Shown piece by piece: positions 15,877 through 22,345 of a DNA stretch of 22,509 nt. The notes below the pieces were generated by a model. That model saw only the letters and a list, made by a program, of their open reading frames with translations, was not told the origin of the DNA and ran no database searches. Both the position numbers and the translations under genes were made by a program. The stretch's first letter is position 1; each line of letters opens with the position of its first letter. The stretch comes from Bifidobacteriaceae bacterium (GTDB lineage Bacteria; Actinomycetota; Actinomycetes; Actinomycetales; WQXJ01), in assembly GCA_031265345.1 (NCBI GenBank), contig JAISCU010000418.1:1-22509 (forward strand), read 5' to 3'.

Positions 15877-16274
15877 GCGCGCCCGCCGCCACAATCCTGC
15901 TGGACTCGCAAGGCCTGGCGCTCGCCTTGCAGGGCGACCGAAGGATAGCGGTGCTGTTGAAGCAGGCCGACCTGGACGGAGCAACCGTCCATGTGTCCGC
16001 TCTGACGATTGCGGAGGCGGCCCACGGCCGCACTGACCTGAGGCGTCTCGACTGGATACTGTCCGGCTTTCTGGTCGAAGGAGTGCGTCCGACAGATGGC
16101 AAAGAGGCCGTCCGACTTATGCGTGAGCGCGGCGGTCTGGCGGGCCATTCCCACGCGATTGATGCCCTCGTGGCCGTTTTGGCGTCGCGGCTTCCGCTCC
16201 CCGTCCTGGTCGTGACCTCCGACCCCGAGGACTGGCGTCGTCTGGCGCCGCAAGTCAGAATCATCAAAGTGTGA
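15873..16274 (+). CDS. vapC: PIN-domain toxin, VapC-like ribonuclease
   Basis: A 133-residue PIN-domain protein. The four acidic residues of the Mg-dependent RNase site are in place: D11 (ILLDSQGL), E48 (TIAEAAHG), D97 (HAIDALVA) and D117 (VVTSDPEDW). The length is typical of VapC, so it appears intact. It starts at GTG 15873 overlapping vapB, so the two are translationally coupled. VapC toxins cleave tRNA or rRNA; the target here cannot be told. The first repeated lipoprotein leader begins 16 bp after the stop. Confidence 0.87.
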   Translation: MSAPAATILLDSQGLALALQGDRRIAVLLKQADLDGATVHVSALTIAEAAHGRTDLRRLDWILSGFLVEGVRPTDGKEAVRLMRERGGLAGHSHAIDALVAVLASRLPLPVLVVTSDPEDWRRLAPQVRIIKV

Positions 16275-16290
16275 TCTCGGAGCGGCCCTT

Positions 16291-16422
16291 CGCCCATATT
16301 GTCTGCTCCGAGCAGACCGCGACGGTCGTCTTCAGGATCACGCTGACCCGTGAGAGAGATCGCGGTCGGGCCGCGATCAGGCGAAGGGTCCGCAGCAGGC
16401 ACCCCAAAGAAAGGATCGCGAG
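16291..16422 (+). promoter_or_regulatory. Repeated lipoprotein leader, copy A
   Basis: This 132-bp region before the first lipoprotein gene is a paralogue of 17426-17560. Box 1 (16291-16317) is CGCCCATATT followed by the palindrome GTCTGCTC-C-GAGCAGAC (16301-16317). TATTGT within it resembles a -10 box. Box 2 (16373-16419) begins GCGATC and ends GATCGC, which can pair; it holds GGTCCGCA, AGGCACCCC and the ribosome-binding site AAAGAAAGG. Between the boxes are 55 diverged bases. The paired ends of box 2 would enclose the ribosome-binding site next to the ATG at 16423, so translational control is possible. It matches no riboswitch family that I recognise. Confidence 0.6.
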
Positions 16423-16788
16423 ATGAAGACTCTCAGACGAATGACTGTCACAGTCGCAGTGACGGCGGCGGCCTTGACGGCGACGCTGGTTGGCTGCTCG
16501 GAGGCTGGTGGCGACGCTGGCGCAACTGCGGCGTATGCCTTCAACAACGACTTCGAGCCGGGTTACAAGGCTTTCCGTTACCGGCAAGTGCTGATTGAGA
16601 TCGACCCCGAACTGACAATGTATGCATATCAGAACGACAGGTGGAACCTACTCAGGACGCAAGAAGACCTTGATGCCCGCCAAGGCTACCTTGGTGACGA
16701 TTCCAGTGCGCTACTCATGCTGGTTGAGGACGCGGACGCTCCTCTGTTGTCTCTTGAAGTGTCCGGATCGCCGAGAGGTGTCGCTTAG
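16423..16788 (+). CDS. Small secreted lipoprotein, unknown function (A)
   Basis: A 121-residue lipoprotein. It has a basic start (MKTLRRM), a hydrophobic stretch and a clear lipobox LVGC with Cys25, followed by a Gly/Ala linker. The mature part (about residues 34-121) is rich in Tyr, Asp and Leu (FEPGYKAFRYRQVLIEIDPE) with no recognised domain. AAAGAAAGG lies about 8 nt before the ATG and belongs to the leader shared with the other lipoprotein gene at 17561. The two proteins share the MKxLxRM start but no obvious similarity after the signal. The 3' end faces yoeB, 25 bp away. Confidence 0.8.
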   Translation: MKTLRRMTVTVAVTAAALTATLVGCSEAGGDAGATAAYAFNNDFEPGYKAFRYRQVLIEIDPELTMYAYQNDRWNLLRTQEDLDARQGYLGDDSSALLMLVEDADAPLLSLEVSGSPRGVA

Positions 16789-16813
16789 GGCGCGGGGCCC
16801 GAGGCGCTCACGC

Positions 16814-17086
16814 TCAAGGGCGTTCGTAATGTGTCCAAGCGGAGTAGATCGTGACGATTCGCGCTTCCGTGTCCACCCGGTACACCACCCGGTGCTGATG
16901 GTTCAACCGGCGCGAGTAGAAGCCCTGCGAATGCGGCCGCAGCTTCTCGAATTTGTCGGTCGGGCGGAAAGGGTCCGCCTTGAGCGTGTCCACGATCGCC
17001 AGGAATCGTGCTTGGAGGCGTGAAGCCTTGAGTCTCCGCAGATCACCCTTGGCGCTGTTCTTGATTTGGACGCGCCAAAGACTCAC
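16814..17086 (-). CDS. yoeB: YoeB-type mRNA interferase toxin
   Basis: A 90-residue RelE/YoeB-superfamily toxin, a ribosome-dependent mRNA endonuclease. The C-terminal catalytic region is characteristic: FYSRRLNHQHRVVYRVD followed by IVTIYSAWTHYERP. The basic and His residues and the terminal His-Tyr correspond to the YoeB active site. The N-terminal WRVQIKNSAKGDLRRLKAS is also typical. It starts at GTG 17086, overlapping the yefM stop by 4 bp (GTGA). Its length and motifs suggest an intact toxin. Confidence 0.9.
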   Translation of the reverse strand: MSLWRVQIKNSAKGDLRRLKASRLQARFLAIVDTLKADPFRPTDKFEKLRPHSQGFYSRRLNHQHRVVYRVDTEARIVTIYSAWTHYERP

Positions 17087-17343
17087 AGTGAATCCCAGTC
17101 GATGTCGTCGATGTCAGTGACGCCGCTGGAGTCGGCGGCGCGTTCGCGCACCCGCTCCAGGGTGCCGGTGGTCTCGAGGTAGAGGGTCTCTTGAATGGAG
17201 GCCCAGTCCTCGGCGGCGATCACCACGGCGCCAGGGGCACCGCTGGCTGGTCTTATCTCCACCGGTTGACGCTGTTCGTTGACTTGGCGAAGAATCTCGA
17301 ACCAATGGGAGCGCGCGGCCGATGGCGTGTATACGACTGTCAT
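17083..17343 (-). CDS. yefM: YefM-type antitoxin
   Basis: An 86-residue Phd/YefM antitoxin. The N-terminal DNA-binding half reads VVYTPSAARSHWFEILRQVN, followed by QPVEIRPASGAPGAVVIAAE and WASIQETLYL. The acidic C-terminus (SSGVTDIDDIDWDSL) would wrap the toxin. The ATG at 17343 is preferred, with TAAGG 6 nt upstream; a longer frame to 17382 would start inside the operator. It precedes yoeB with 4-bp overlap. Autoregulation is supported by the TGTACA operator just upstream. Confidence 0.9.
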   Translation of the reverse strand: MTVVYTPSAARSHWFEILRQVNEQRQPVEIRPASGAPGAVVIAAEDWASIQETLYLETTGTLERVRERAADSSGVTDIDDIDWDSL

Positions 17344-17369
17344 GATGAGCCTTAGCTGCTCGTGGGATA

Positions 17370-17388
17370 TGTACAGCACCACTGTACA
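17370..17388 (-). promoter_or_regulatory. YefM operator with paired TGTACA cores
   Basis: TGTACAG (17370-17376) and CTGTACA (17382-17388) form a perfect inverted repeat with 5-bp spacer; each contains the palindromic hexamer TGTACA, with centres 13 bp apart. The operator of the E. coli yefM-yoeB system also uses two TGTACA-core palindromes at close spacing. The site lies 27 bp upstream of the yefM ATG and overlaps a possible -10 (TACATA on the minus strand). Confidence 0.8.
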
Positions 17389-17425
17389 GGGAAGGCGCGG
17401 GCTCCGCGCTTCCAGTTTGGGTCGG

Positions 17426-17560
17426 CGCCCATATTGTCTGCTCCCAGCAGACCCAGGCGACCGTGGCCCAGAGTAACGTGCGGACTGAGAATTGGGACCG
17501 CGTTCCCTGGGCGATCAGGCGAACGGTCCGCAATAGGCACCCCAAAGAAAGGATCGCACG
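17426..17560 (+). promoter_or_regulatory. Repeated lipoprotein leader, copy B
   Basis: Paralogue of the leader at 16291-16422. CGCCCATATT is identical; the palindrome is GTCTGCT-CCC-AGCAGAC (17436-17452). Box 2 (17511-17557) differs from copy A at only 3 of 47 positions and keeps the GCGATC/GATCGC pairing ends and the AAAGAAAGG ribosome-binding site. The segment between boxes is 58 bp, 3 longer than in copy A, and largely diverged. It leads directly to the GTG at 17561. Confidence 0.6.
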
Positions 17561-18019
17561 GTGAAGGCATTAGGCAGAATGGGAATTCTGGGCGCCGCGC
17601 TGGCATTGGCGTTGACATTGGCCAGTTGCTCAGGTGGAGACTCGAGCGCCGGGATTGGCCGGGGCATGGAGACGGATAACCCCAGCGACGTGTTGAGCGA
17701 AGTCATCGATCGCTATACAGCTGGCGACGACTACATGTCCCTCTTCGGCAGCGATGTCGATGAATCAGCCACGAAGGTCGCGGTGGCGCAGTGGCAGGAG
17801 GACGGCGGGCGCATTTTCGCGGTGATCCAGAGCGGCGCGGAGGTGTTCGAGACGTTGACGGGCGACAAGCCCAAAGTCGGCAAAGGCGAGACTCTGCTCG
17901 GGTTCTACGTGGGCACGGAACAAGGATTCGAGGAGATCAAGGGCCACGGTTACGCGCTCGTGTCGGAAGGCGACCCCGGCAAGTACTACGTCGCTGAGTT
18001 TGGCTACGGGACTCTGTAG
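17561..18019 (+). CDS. Small secreted lipoprotein, unknown function (B)
   Basis: A 152-residue lipoprotein starting at GTG 17561, with MKALGRM, a hydrophobic stretch and lipobox LASC (Cys23), then a Ser/Gly/Asp linker. The mature domain (about 40-152) begins DVLSEVIDRYTAGDDYMSLF and contains AVAQWQEDGGRIFAVIQSG and GETLLGFYVGTEQGFEEIKG. It looks like a compact alpha/beta fold, but no family is recognised. AAAGAAAGG in the shared leader is the ribosome-binding site. It is divergent from yefM-yoeB, whose operator lies 170 bp upstream. Confidence 0.8.
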   Translation: MKALGRMGILGAALALALTLASCSGGDSSAGIGRGMETDNPSDVLSEVIDRYTAGDDYMSLFGSDVDESATKVAVAQWQEDGGRIFAVIQSGAEVFETLTGDKPKVGKGETLLGFYVGTEQGFEEIKGHGYALVSEGDPGKYYVAEFGYGTL

Positions 18020-18088
18020 CGCCGACCGCGCGCCGCAACATCGTCTTCGTGGCCTTGGCTCCAACGACGAATTCCCGGGACGCGACCA

Positions 18089-18094
18089 TAGAAT
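18089..18094 (+). promoter_or_regulatory. -10 box of a probably leaderless DUF3039 mRNA
   Basis: TAGAAT (TANNNT) lies 6 nt before the GTG at 18101 and there is no Shine-Dalgarno sequence, as at gatC and vapB. Confidence 0.45.
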
Positions 18095-18100
18095 GGGTTG

Positions 18101-18451
18101 GTGACTCGAAGCCTGAACGAACCATACAGCGCGCCGCAAACCCCAGGGGCGCCTGCCGCACCAAATGGACCCGCAGGCCCGTCAGCTGGCACCGAACTGC
18201 TGGAGCGCGAGGAGACGCGCCTCGATCCGGGCGACCACGAGCGCTTCGCCCACTACGTCCGCAAGGACAAGATCGCCGCTTCGGCGGTCAGCGGCAAACC
18301 GGTGGTAGCCCTTTGCGGCAAGGTCTGGGTGCCGGGACGCGACCCGTCGAAGTACCCGATCTGCCCCGCCTGCAAAGCGATCTACGAATCGCTGATGGGC
18401 GGCGGTCCCGCAGGCGGACCGGTTGGTCCCGGCACGCCAGGGTCGGACTGA
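18101..18451 (+). CDS. DUF3039-family protein
   Basis: A 116-residue protein of a conserved actinobacterial family of unknown function. After a Pro/Ala-rich start (residues 10-30) comes the conserved core TELLEREETRLDPGDHERFAHYV, then KPVVALCGKVWVPGRDPSKY and PICPACKAIYESL. C72, C88, C91 and H51 could bind a metal. The C-terminus is a Gly/Pro tail. GTG 18101 is chosen over TTG 18098 because it sits at leaderless spacing from TAGAAT. Its last 70 bp overlap the 3' end of the convergent DUF4430 gene. Confidence 0.88.
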   Translation: MTRSLNEPYSAPQTPGAPAAPNGPAGPSAGTELLEREETRLDPGDHERFAHYVRKDKIAASAVSGKPVVALCGKVWVPGRDPSKYPICPACKAIYESLMGGGPAGGPVGPGTPGSD

Positions 18452-19458
18452 GCCAGGCGGCGCGAGCGTCGGTGCACCAGCCCAAGCGCGGCCATGATGG
18501 CCACACTCCCACCGACGATGCCGCCCAACGCGACCGCCTGCGGACGCCCGGTTCGCTCGCCCAGGGCCCCAGGCCGCCGTCGATCATGGCCGACTAAGCC
18601 GGTAGCCCCAGGTGACCCAGGCCCGGCCGCTTCGCCGGTCGCGGCACCGCCAGTCTCATCGTCTGTCCCGTCGGGTCCGGTCGGATCGGCGGCCTGGTCC
18701 AACAGGCCAGCTTCCGTGTCGCCATCCAGGCCGCCGATGCCGCCGCCCGAGTCGGCGCCGCCGTCAGCCCCGCTTTGGTCCGGCTCTGCGCCCGATCCGC
18801 TCGAACCGCCTGCGCCGCCGGAGCCGTCACGGCCCCCGCCTGCATCGCCGCCCTGTCCGCTGCCGGCCGCACCGCCACCGTCAGCCCCCGCAGCGGCATT
18901 GCCATTGCGCCCATCGCTGCCTGCGCCTGAGCCGTTGCCGCCAGCAGGTGGCACAGGAGCGGGCGCGGCGACCTTGGCCGGGGCGAAGCGGGGCGCGGGA
19001 GCGTTGGCGCCGCCCAGGTTGAACGACCAACCCTCGAAGCCACCGGCCTTGACGCGATGCTGGCCGGCGCCTGAAGTCGAATAGGTCCAACTGCCGCCAT
19101 TGTCGGCGTACCAATACGACCAGTACGCGTTCGACGGCGGGGTGTTCTCGCAGGTCTCCTGGTAATCGCCGGACGGCAGGGACAGGACCTCCGACGCGCT
19201 CGGTCGCCCGTTCAAGCGGCAGACGAAGGCGTCGCCATCGTGCGCCGTGCCCTGGGTGGAGGCCCCGATCGCGCTGAGGGCCGAGCGCCCATTCGCGCCG
19301 CTGCCCAGGCCGAGCGCGCAAGTCGCCTGCGTGCCGCCGCCGAGCCCCTGGTAGTCGATCACCACCGTGACGCCATCGGGCTCGGCGGTGGTGCAGGCAC
19401 CGGAGTGGTTCTCGCTCGGCGCCAGCACCACCAGGGCGGCGGCCAGTAGGCCGATCAC
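18382..19458 (-). CDS. Membrane-anchored DUF4430 surface protein
   Basis: A 358-residue exported protein. From GTG 19458 it has a hydrophobic signal segment (VIGLLAAALVVLAP), then a DUF4430-like domain (about 29-155: GVTVVIDYQGLGGGTQATC, then SNAYWSYWYADNGGSWTYST and EGWSFNLGG). A very long Gly/Ala/Asp/Ser-rich linker (about 165-295) leads to a C-terminal transmembrane segment (VALGGIVGGSVAIMAALGLV) and a basic tail (HRRSRR). There is no LPxTG motif, so anchoring would be by the membrane helix. The start lies 2 nt after the stop of the upstream sortase-anchored gene, so both share the riboswitch-controlled message. DUF4430 resembles the C-terminal domain of transcobalamin, so corrinoid binding is plausible; not proven. 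The start is uncertain. Confidence 0.75.
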   Translation of the reverse strand: MIGLLAAALVVLAPSENHSGACTTAEPDGVTVVIDYQGLGGGTQATCALGLGSGANGRSALSAIGASTQGTAHDGDAFVCRLNGRPSASEVLSLPSGDYQETCENTPPSNAYWSYWYADNGGSWTYSTSGAGQHRVKAGGFEGWSFNLGGANAPAPRFAPAKVAAPAPVPPAGGNGSGAGSDGRNGNAAAGADGGGAAGSGQGGDAGGGRDGSGGAGGSSGSGAEPDQSGADGGADSGGGIGGLDGDTEAGLLDQAADPTGPDGTDDETGGAATGEAAGPGSPGATGLVGHDRRRPGALGERTGRPQAVALGGIVGGSVAIMAALGLVHRRSRRLAQSDPGVPGPTGPPAGPPPISDS

Positions 19459-19460
19459 CG

Positions 19461-21278
19461 TCAGGAGGCCGAACCGCTCACGCGGACAATGGCGCGCCGC
19501 CGGTGGGCCACCAGGATCGCGCCAACCGCCACCGCGAGGACCGCCATCGCGGACAGCCCAATCGAGACAGCGGTGCCCGTGATCGGCAGCGCAGCGGACG
19601 TGGGGGAGCCGCTGCCAGTGGGCGTGATCGCAGACGATCCGCTCGAACCGCTGGTCGGTTGGGCGCAAGTGACCGAGGGCAACGCGGCGGCGGCACCGTC
19701 GAAGGTCAAAGCGGCTAGTCCGGGCGCACCCAGGGCGAAGACCGCCTGGGCGGTGGCGCGCCGGAACTGGTCGGTGTTGACCTCGTCCAGACCTAGTTCC
19801 ACCGCCTCGTCGAGTCCGGTCTGGTCGAAGGCGATGGCCCCGACAGCTGGCTCGGTCAGCACGGAGCCGGGAACGGTCAGCGTGGCACAGGTGATCTGCA
19901 AGCCGCCGACGTAGCCAGCGGCCGCGGATTCGACCGTGTCATAGCCTCCGACCAGCGCCAACGTGCCAGCAGCCAGTCCGGTGGTGTTGGCGTTGGCGCC
20001 GCCGAAGCTGGACGGGAAGCCGCCGTCGGCCTCTTGTTTGGCCGCCAACCATCCGGCAGCGCTGGACACCGACTGATCCGAGGCCGCCAAGCCACCGGCG
20101 ACCAGACCTTGGATCGCCAGCGCGGTCGCGTCCGGATCGGGCGAGCCACAGCCGGGCGACCAGCCGAACGAGCCGAAGGCCGGGTCGGTCTGGTCGGCGC
20201 ACTGCTGAGACCGCAGCCAAGACAACGCGGCGGGCGGCACTCCGCCGTCCGTCCGCGACAGCGCGATCAGCGCGATGGCGTGGCTGAAGGCGGTGTCGCC
20301 GCTGCCGAAGGACCCGTCCGCGCCGAGCACGCCGCGCAGGTCGGCCACCAGGTTCCGGGCCCCGCCGCCCACGCCGCCCGAGGGCAAGGCCGCCGGGTCC
20401 AGCCCCGCCACTTGCAACGCCAGAGTCAATTTGGCCACAGCGGGCCACTTGCTGGCGATATCCCCGGGCGCGCCGACATAGGCCTCGCCGGAGGCGTACA
20501 GCTTGGCGGCCGTCGCCGCGCCTTGATCGGCCCCGACTCCGGTGGCGGCCAGCGCGAACAGCGCGTCGATGGTCAAACCCCAATCGGTCGAGCCGTTCAG
20601 CGCCAGCACGCCGCCAGAGGCGGCCAATTGACCGCCGATCCAGGCCGCGGCCTGCGTCGCGGAGCCCACACCGGGCGTGGTGCGGGCCGGGGGAGCGACC
20701 GAGCCGGTGCCTTGGCGGGCCAGCACGTCGGCCAGCGGCAACTGTGGTCCGCACGCCACCGGATCGGTGCAGGACCACGAGTCGAACAGGCGGAAGAAGT
20801 AGGCCTCGTCCGTCTCCACCGGACCGCCGTCGCCGCCCACCATGGCCATCTGCCAATCGGTCGCGGCGGGTCCTCCGGGATAACCGTCGGCGGTGGATGT
20901 GAACAACCCCCACCAGCCCTGGTCCCCAAGCGTGGAGGCGTCCACGCCGTCGATCTCGGTGATGAACGCCCCGGAGGCGCCGAAGCCGAAACCGGCGGCC
21001 TCGTAGGCGTCGCGAACCGATCCGGCGGCATCGGGCGCGCAACGCATGTCCACCTGCTCGCGGACGGGCGCGAAGTCGACCACGACGGTCACCCCCTGTC
21101 CGGGAAGGCACGCGGCGCCCGTGACTGCGGCACCACCAACGGCGGCGCTGTCGGCGGGAACTGTGCGCGCGGCATCGGCGGTGATGGGCGCGGCGGCGGC
21201 GGGCACTGCCCACACGCCCGACGCGGCCACGATTAACCCGGCGGCCACAGCCGCTGCGGGACGAGCGATTGCACTCAA
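19461..21278 (-). CDS. Sortase-anchored transcobalamin-like surface protein
   Basis: A 605-residue cell-wall protein. It has a signal peptide (about 1-31), then a DUF4430-like domain (about 58-170: GVTVVVDFAPVREQVDMRC, GSVRDAYEAAGFGFG, WWGLFTSTADG, TDEAYFFRLFDSW). Next come alpha-helical repeats of the terpene-cyclase/prenyltransferase type (about 200-490; for example AAAWIGGQLAASGGVLA, SHAIALIALSRTDGG, ATALAIQGLVAGGLA, SSAAGWLAAKQEADGGFPSS). The end is LPITG (564-568), a hydrophobic helix and HRRR, a sortase signal. A DUF4430 domain with an alpha/alpha barrel is the architecture of vertebrate transcobalamin and intrinsic factor in reversed order. The cobalamin riboswitch just upstream strongly supports a corrinoid-capture role. 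The start TTG 21278 is chosen because GAGG lies 6 nt upstream and a good signal peptide follows. Confidence 0.85.
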   Translation of the reverse strand: MSAIARPAAAVAAGLIVAASGVWAVPAAAAPITADAARTVPADSAAVGGAAVTGAACLPGQGVTVVVDFAPVREQVDMRCAPDAAGSVRDAYEAAGFGFGASGAFITEIDGVDASTLGDQGWWGLFTSTADGYPGGPAATDWQMAMVGGDGGPVETDEAYFFRLFDSWSCTDPVACGPQLPLADVLARQGTGSVAPPARTTPGVGSATQAAAWIGGQLAASGGVLALNGSTDWGLTIDALFALAATGVGADQGAATAAKLYASGEAYVGAPGDIASKWPAVAKLTLALQVAGLDPAALPSGGVGGGARNLVADLRGVLGADGSFGSGDTAFSHAIALIALSRTDGGVPPAALSWLRSQQCADQTDPAFGSFGWSPGCGSPDPDATALAIQGLVAGGLAASDQSVSSAAGWLAAKQEADGGFPSSFGGANANTTGLAAGTLALVGGYDTVESAAAGYVGGLQITCATLTVPGSVLTEPAVGAIAFDQTGLDEAVELGLDEVNTDQFRRATAQAVFALGAPGLAALTFDGAAAALPSVTCAQPTSGSSGSSAITPTGSGSPTSAALPITGTAVSIGLSAMAVLAVAVGAILVAHRRRAIVRVSGSAS

Positions 21279-21380
21279 GATGAGCCTCGATTCGGCTAAG
21301 CGATCCGGAAAGGAACGCCGCGCGGGCCGGGCCCGGAACTCCGGCGCTCCTCCGCAGACCTCGGCGGATGGAAACGCTGC

Positions 21381-21470
21381 GGCTCCGTGGCAGTGTTCGG
21401 GCTCATCGCGTTCGCGATCCACCGTTGCGGGTCAGCGCCGGGTTTCGACCGGCTTCCCTGCCTCGGAGCC
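21381..21470 (-). ncRNA. Cobalamin riboswitch (compact form)
   Basis: On the minus strand, closing stem GGCTCCG (21464-21470) pairs with CGGAGCC (21381-21387). Inside are the conserved blocks of the B12 aptamer: GGGAAGCCGG (21449-21458), a GCCGG/CCGGC hairpin, GCTGACCCGCAACGGT (21421-21436) and GAGCCCGAACACTGCC (21389-21404, equivalent to the AAGCCCGAAGACCTGCC box of btuB). The usual large variable arm is replaced by a short hairpin, ATCGCG-AA-CGCGAT (21405-21418). A ~100-nt GC-rich expression platform follows (21279-21380) before the TTG start of the surface-protein gene. Expected action is repression when cobalamin is abundant. Confidence 0.88.
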
Positions 21471-21668
21471 AAGTGTTGAGTTGTACCCAGTCAGGTTAGC
21501 GCAATGCGCCGCTTGGTCGTCCCGGCCTTCAACGTCGGCCCCGCGCTCGGGCGGGTTCGGGAACTTGACGATGCGGGCGCGGCCTCGCGGCCAGGCCCGG
21601 TTTGACCGATGGGGGCACCGCATGATCGACTGGACACGGCTGTGAGTGATTGGGACGGCAGGGGGACG

Positions 21669-22133
21669 ATGGCAGGGATCCGGCAGGCGTTGATCGCCTC
21701 AAAGGCGGTCGCGTGCCTGCTCGGTGGTTTGTTGGCGGTCGCTGCGGCTGTCCTGTTGGCGGGCTGCGGGGATGGGTCGGCGGCGGGGTCCAGTTCGAGC
21801 ATCGTCGCCACCGTCGCTCCGAGCGGGTCGGAGGCGTCATCGGGGGCGGTGGGCTCGACTGGTCGCGACGACCTCGACCATGAGAAAGAGGTCGCCTGGA
21901 CCCGCTACGAGATCGTGTCCGATCAGGAGATCCGGGTGTTCTTCTGGAACGGCGACGATCGCTGCTATGGGGCGCGCGCGGAAGTCGAAGAAGACGCTGA
22001 TTCCGTTCGCGTGAGCGTCTTCACCGGCACGATCCCCGGCGCTCCTGCCGAATGCATCCTGGTAGCGCGGGAGGATTCCCTGGTCGTGTCGACGGAGGAA
22101 CCGGTCGGCTCCCGATCCGTGGTCGGGCTTTAG
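21669..22133 (+). CDS. Small secreted lipoprotein, unknown function (C)
   Basis: A 154-residue lipoprotein with a long hydrophobic signal (AVACLLGGLLAVAAAVLL) and lipobox LAGC (Cys33), followed by a Ser/Gly-rich linker to about residue 72. The small mature domain contains WTRYEIVSDQEIRVFFWNGD, CYGARAEVEEDADSVRVSVF and AECILVAREDSLVV. Two cysteines in the mature domain (in DRCYG and AECIL) could form a disulphide. No family is recognised. The ATG at 21669 has AGGGGG nearby. The repeated leader of lipoproteins A and B is not present here. Confidence 0.75.
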   Translation: MAGIRQALIASKAVACLLGGLLAVAAAVLLAGCGDGSAAGSSSSIVATVAPSGSEASSGAVGSTGRDDLDHEKEVAWTRYEIVSDQEIRVFFWNGDDRCYGARAEVEEDADSVRVSVFTGTIPGAPAECILVAREDSLVVSTEEPVGSRSVVGL

Positions 22134-22150
22134 CCCACGCCTCCTGTAGA

Positions 22151-22183
22151 ACCAGAGTTGGGGACTGTCCCCATCTCTGGTTT
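22151..22183. repeat. REP-like hairpin, copy 1
   Basis: Near-perfect inverted repeat: AACCAGAG (22151-22158) pairs with CTCTGGTT (22176-22183) and GGGGAC (22161-22166) with GTCCCC (22168-22173) around a single central T. It lies 17 bp after lipoprotein C. It has no T-run, so it is read as a repeat element more than a terminator. The core recurs in opposite orientation at 22308-22320. Confidence 0.7.
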
Positions 22184-22299
22184 GGCCTCGCGAAGCGCGC
22201 TGGTAGGTCGCAAAACTGTCCAAGGGCCCAGGATGGACGATGCCGCTTGGTCGGCTCTGCGTGTCCCAACCGGGTCGCGCTGGTCGGGGCCGGGCACCG

Positions 22300-22328
22300 A
22301 CCGAAATGGGGACAGTCCCCATTTTGGT
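22300..22328. repeat. REP-like hairpin, copy 2 (inverted)
   Basis: ACCGAAAT (22300-22307) pairs with ATTTTGGT (22321-22328), one G-T wobble, and GGGGAC (22308-22313) with GTCCCC (22315-22320) around a central A. The core is the reverse complement of copy 1, so the two hairpins form an inverted pair about 150 bp apart. Confidence 0.7.
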
Positions 22329-22345
22329 TGAGAATCGTTCCCAGT

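Noticed and set aside
16264..17545. Similar minus-strand peptides (GCLLRT..RLIA and EQTIWA) read from both lipoprotein leaders
   Set aside because: The resemblance follows from the duplicated DNA boxes. The middle diverges and the reading frames lack good starts, so a regulatory explanation is preferred; the 3-nt length difference alone does not prove coding.
20034..21236. 400-codon plus-strand frame antisense to the sortase-anchored protein
   Set aside because: Low-complexity Arg/Gly-rich translation; the minus-strand reading has a signal peptide, domains and LPITG.
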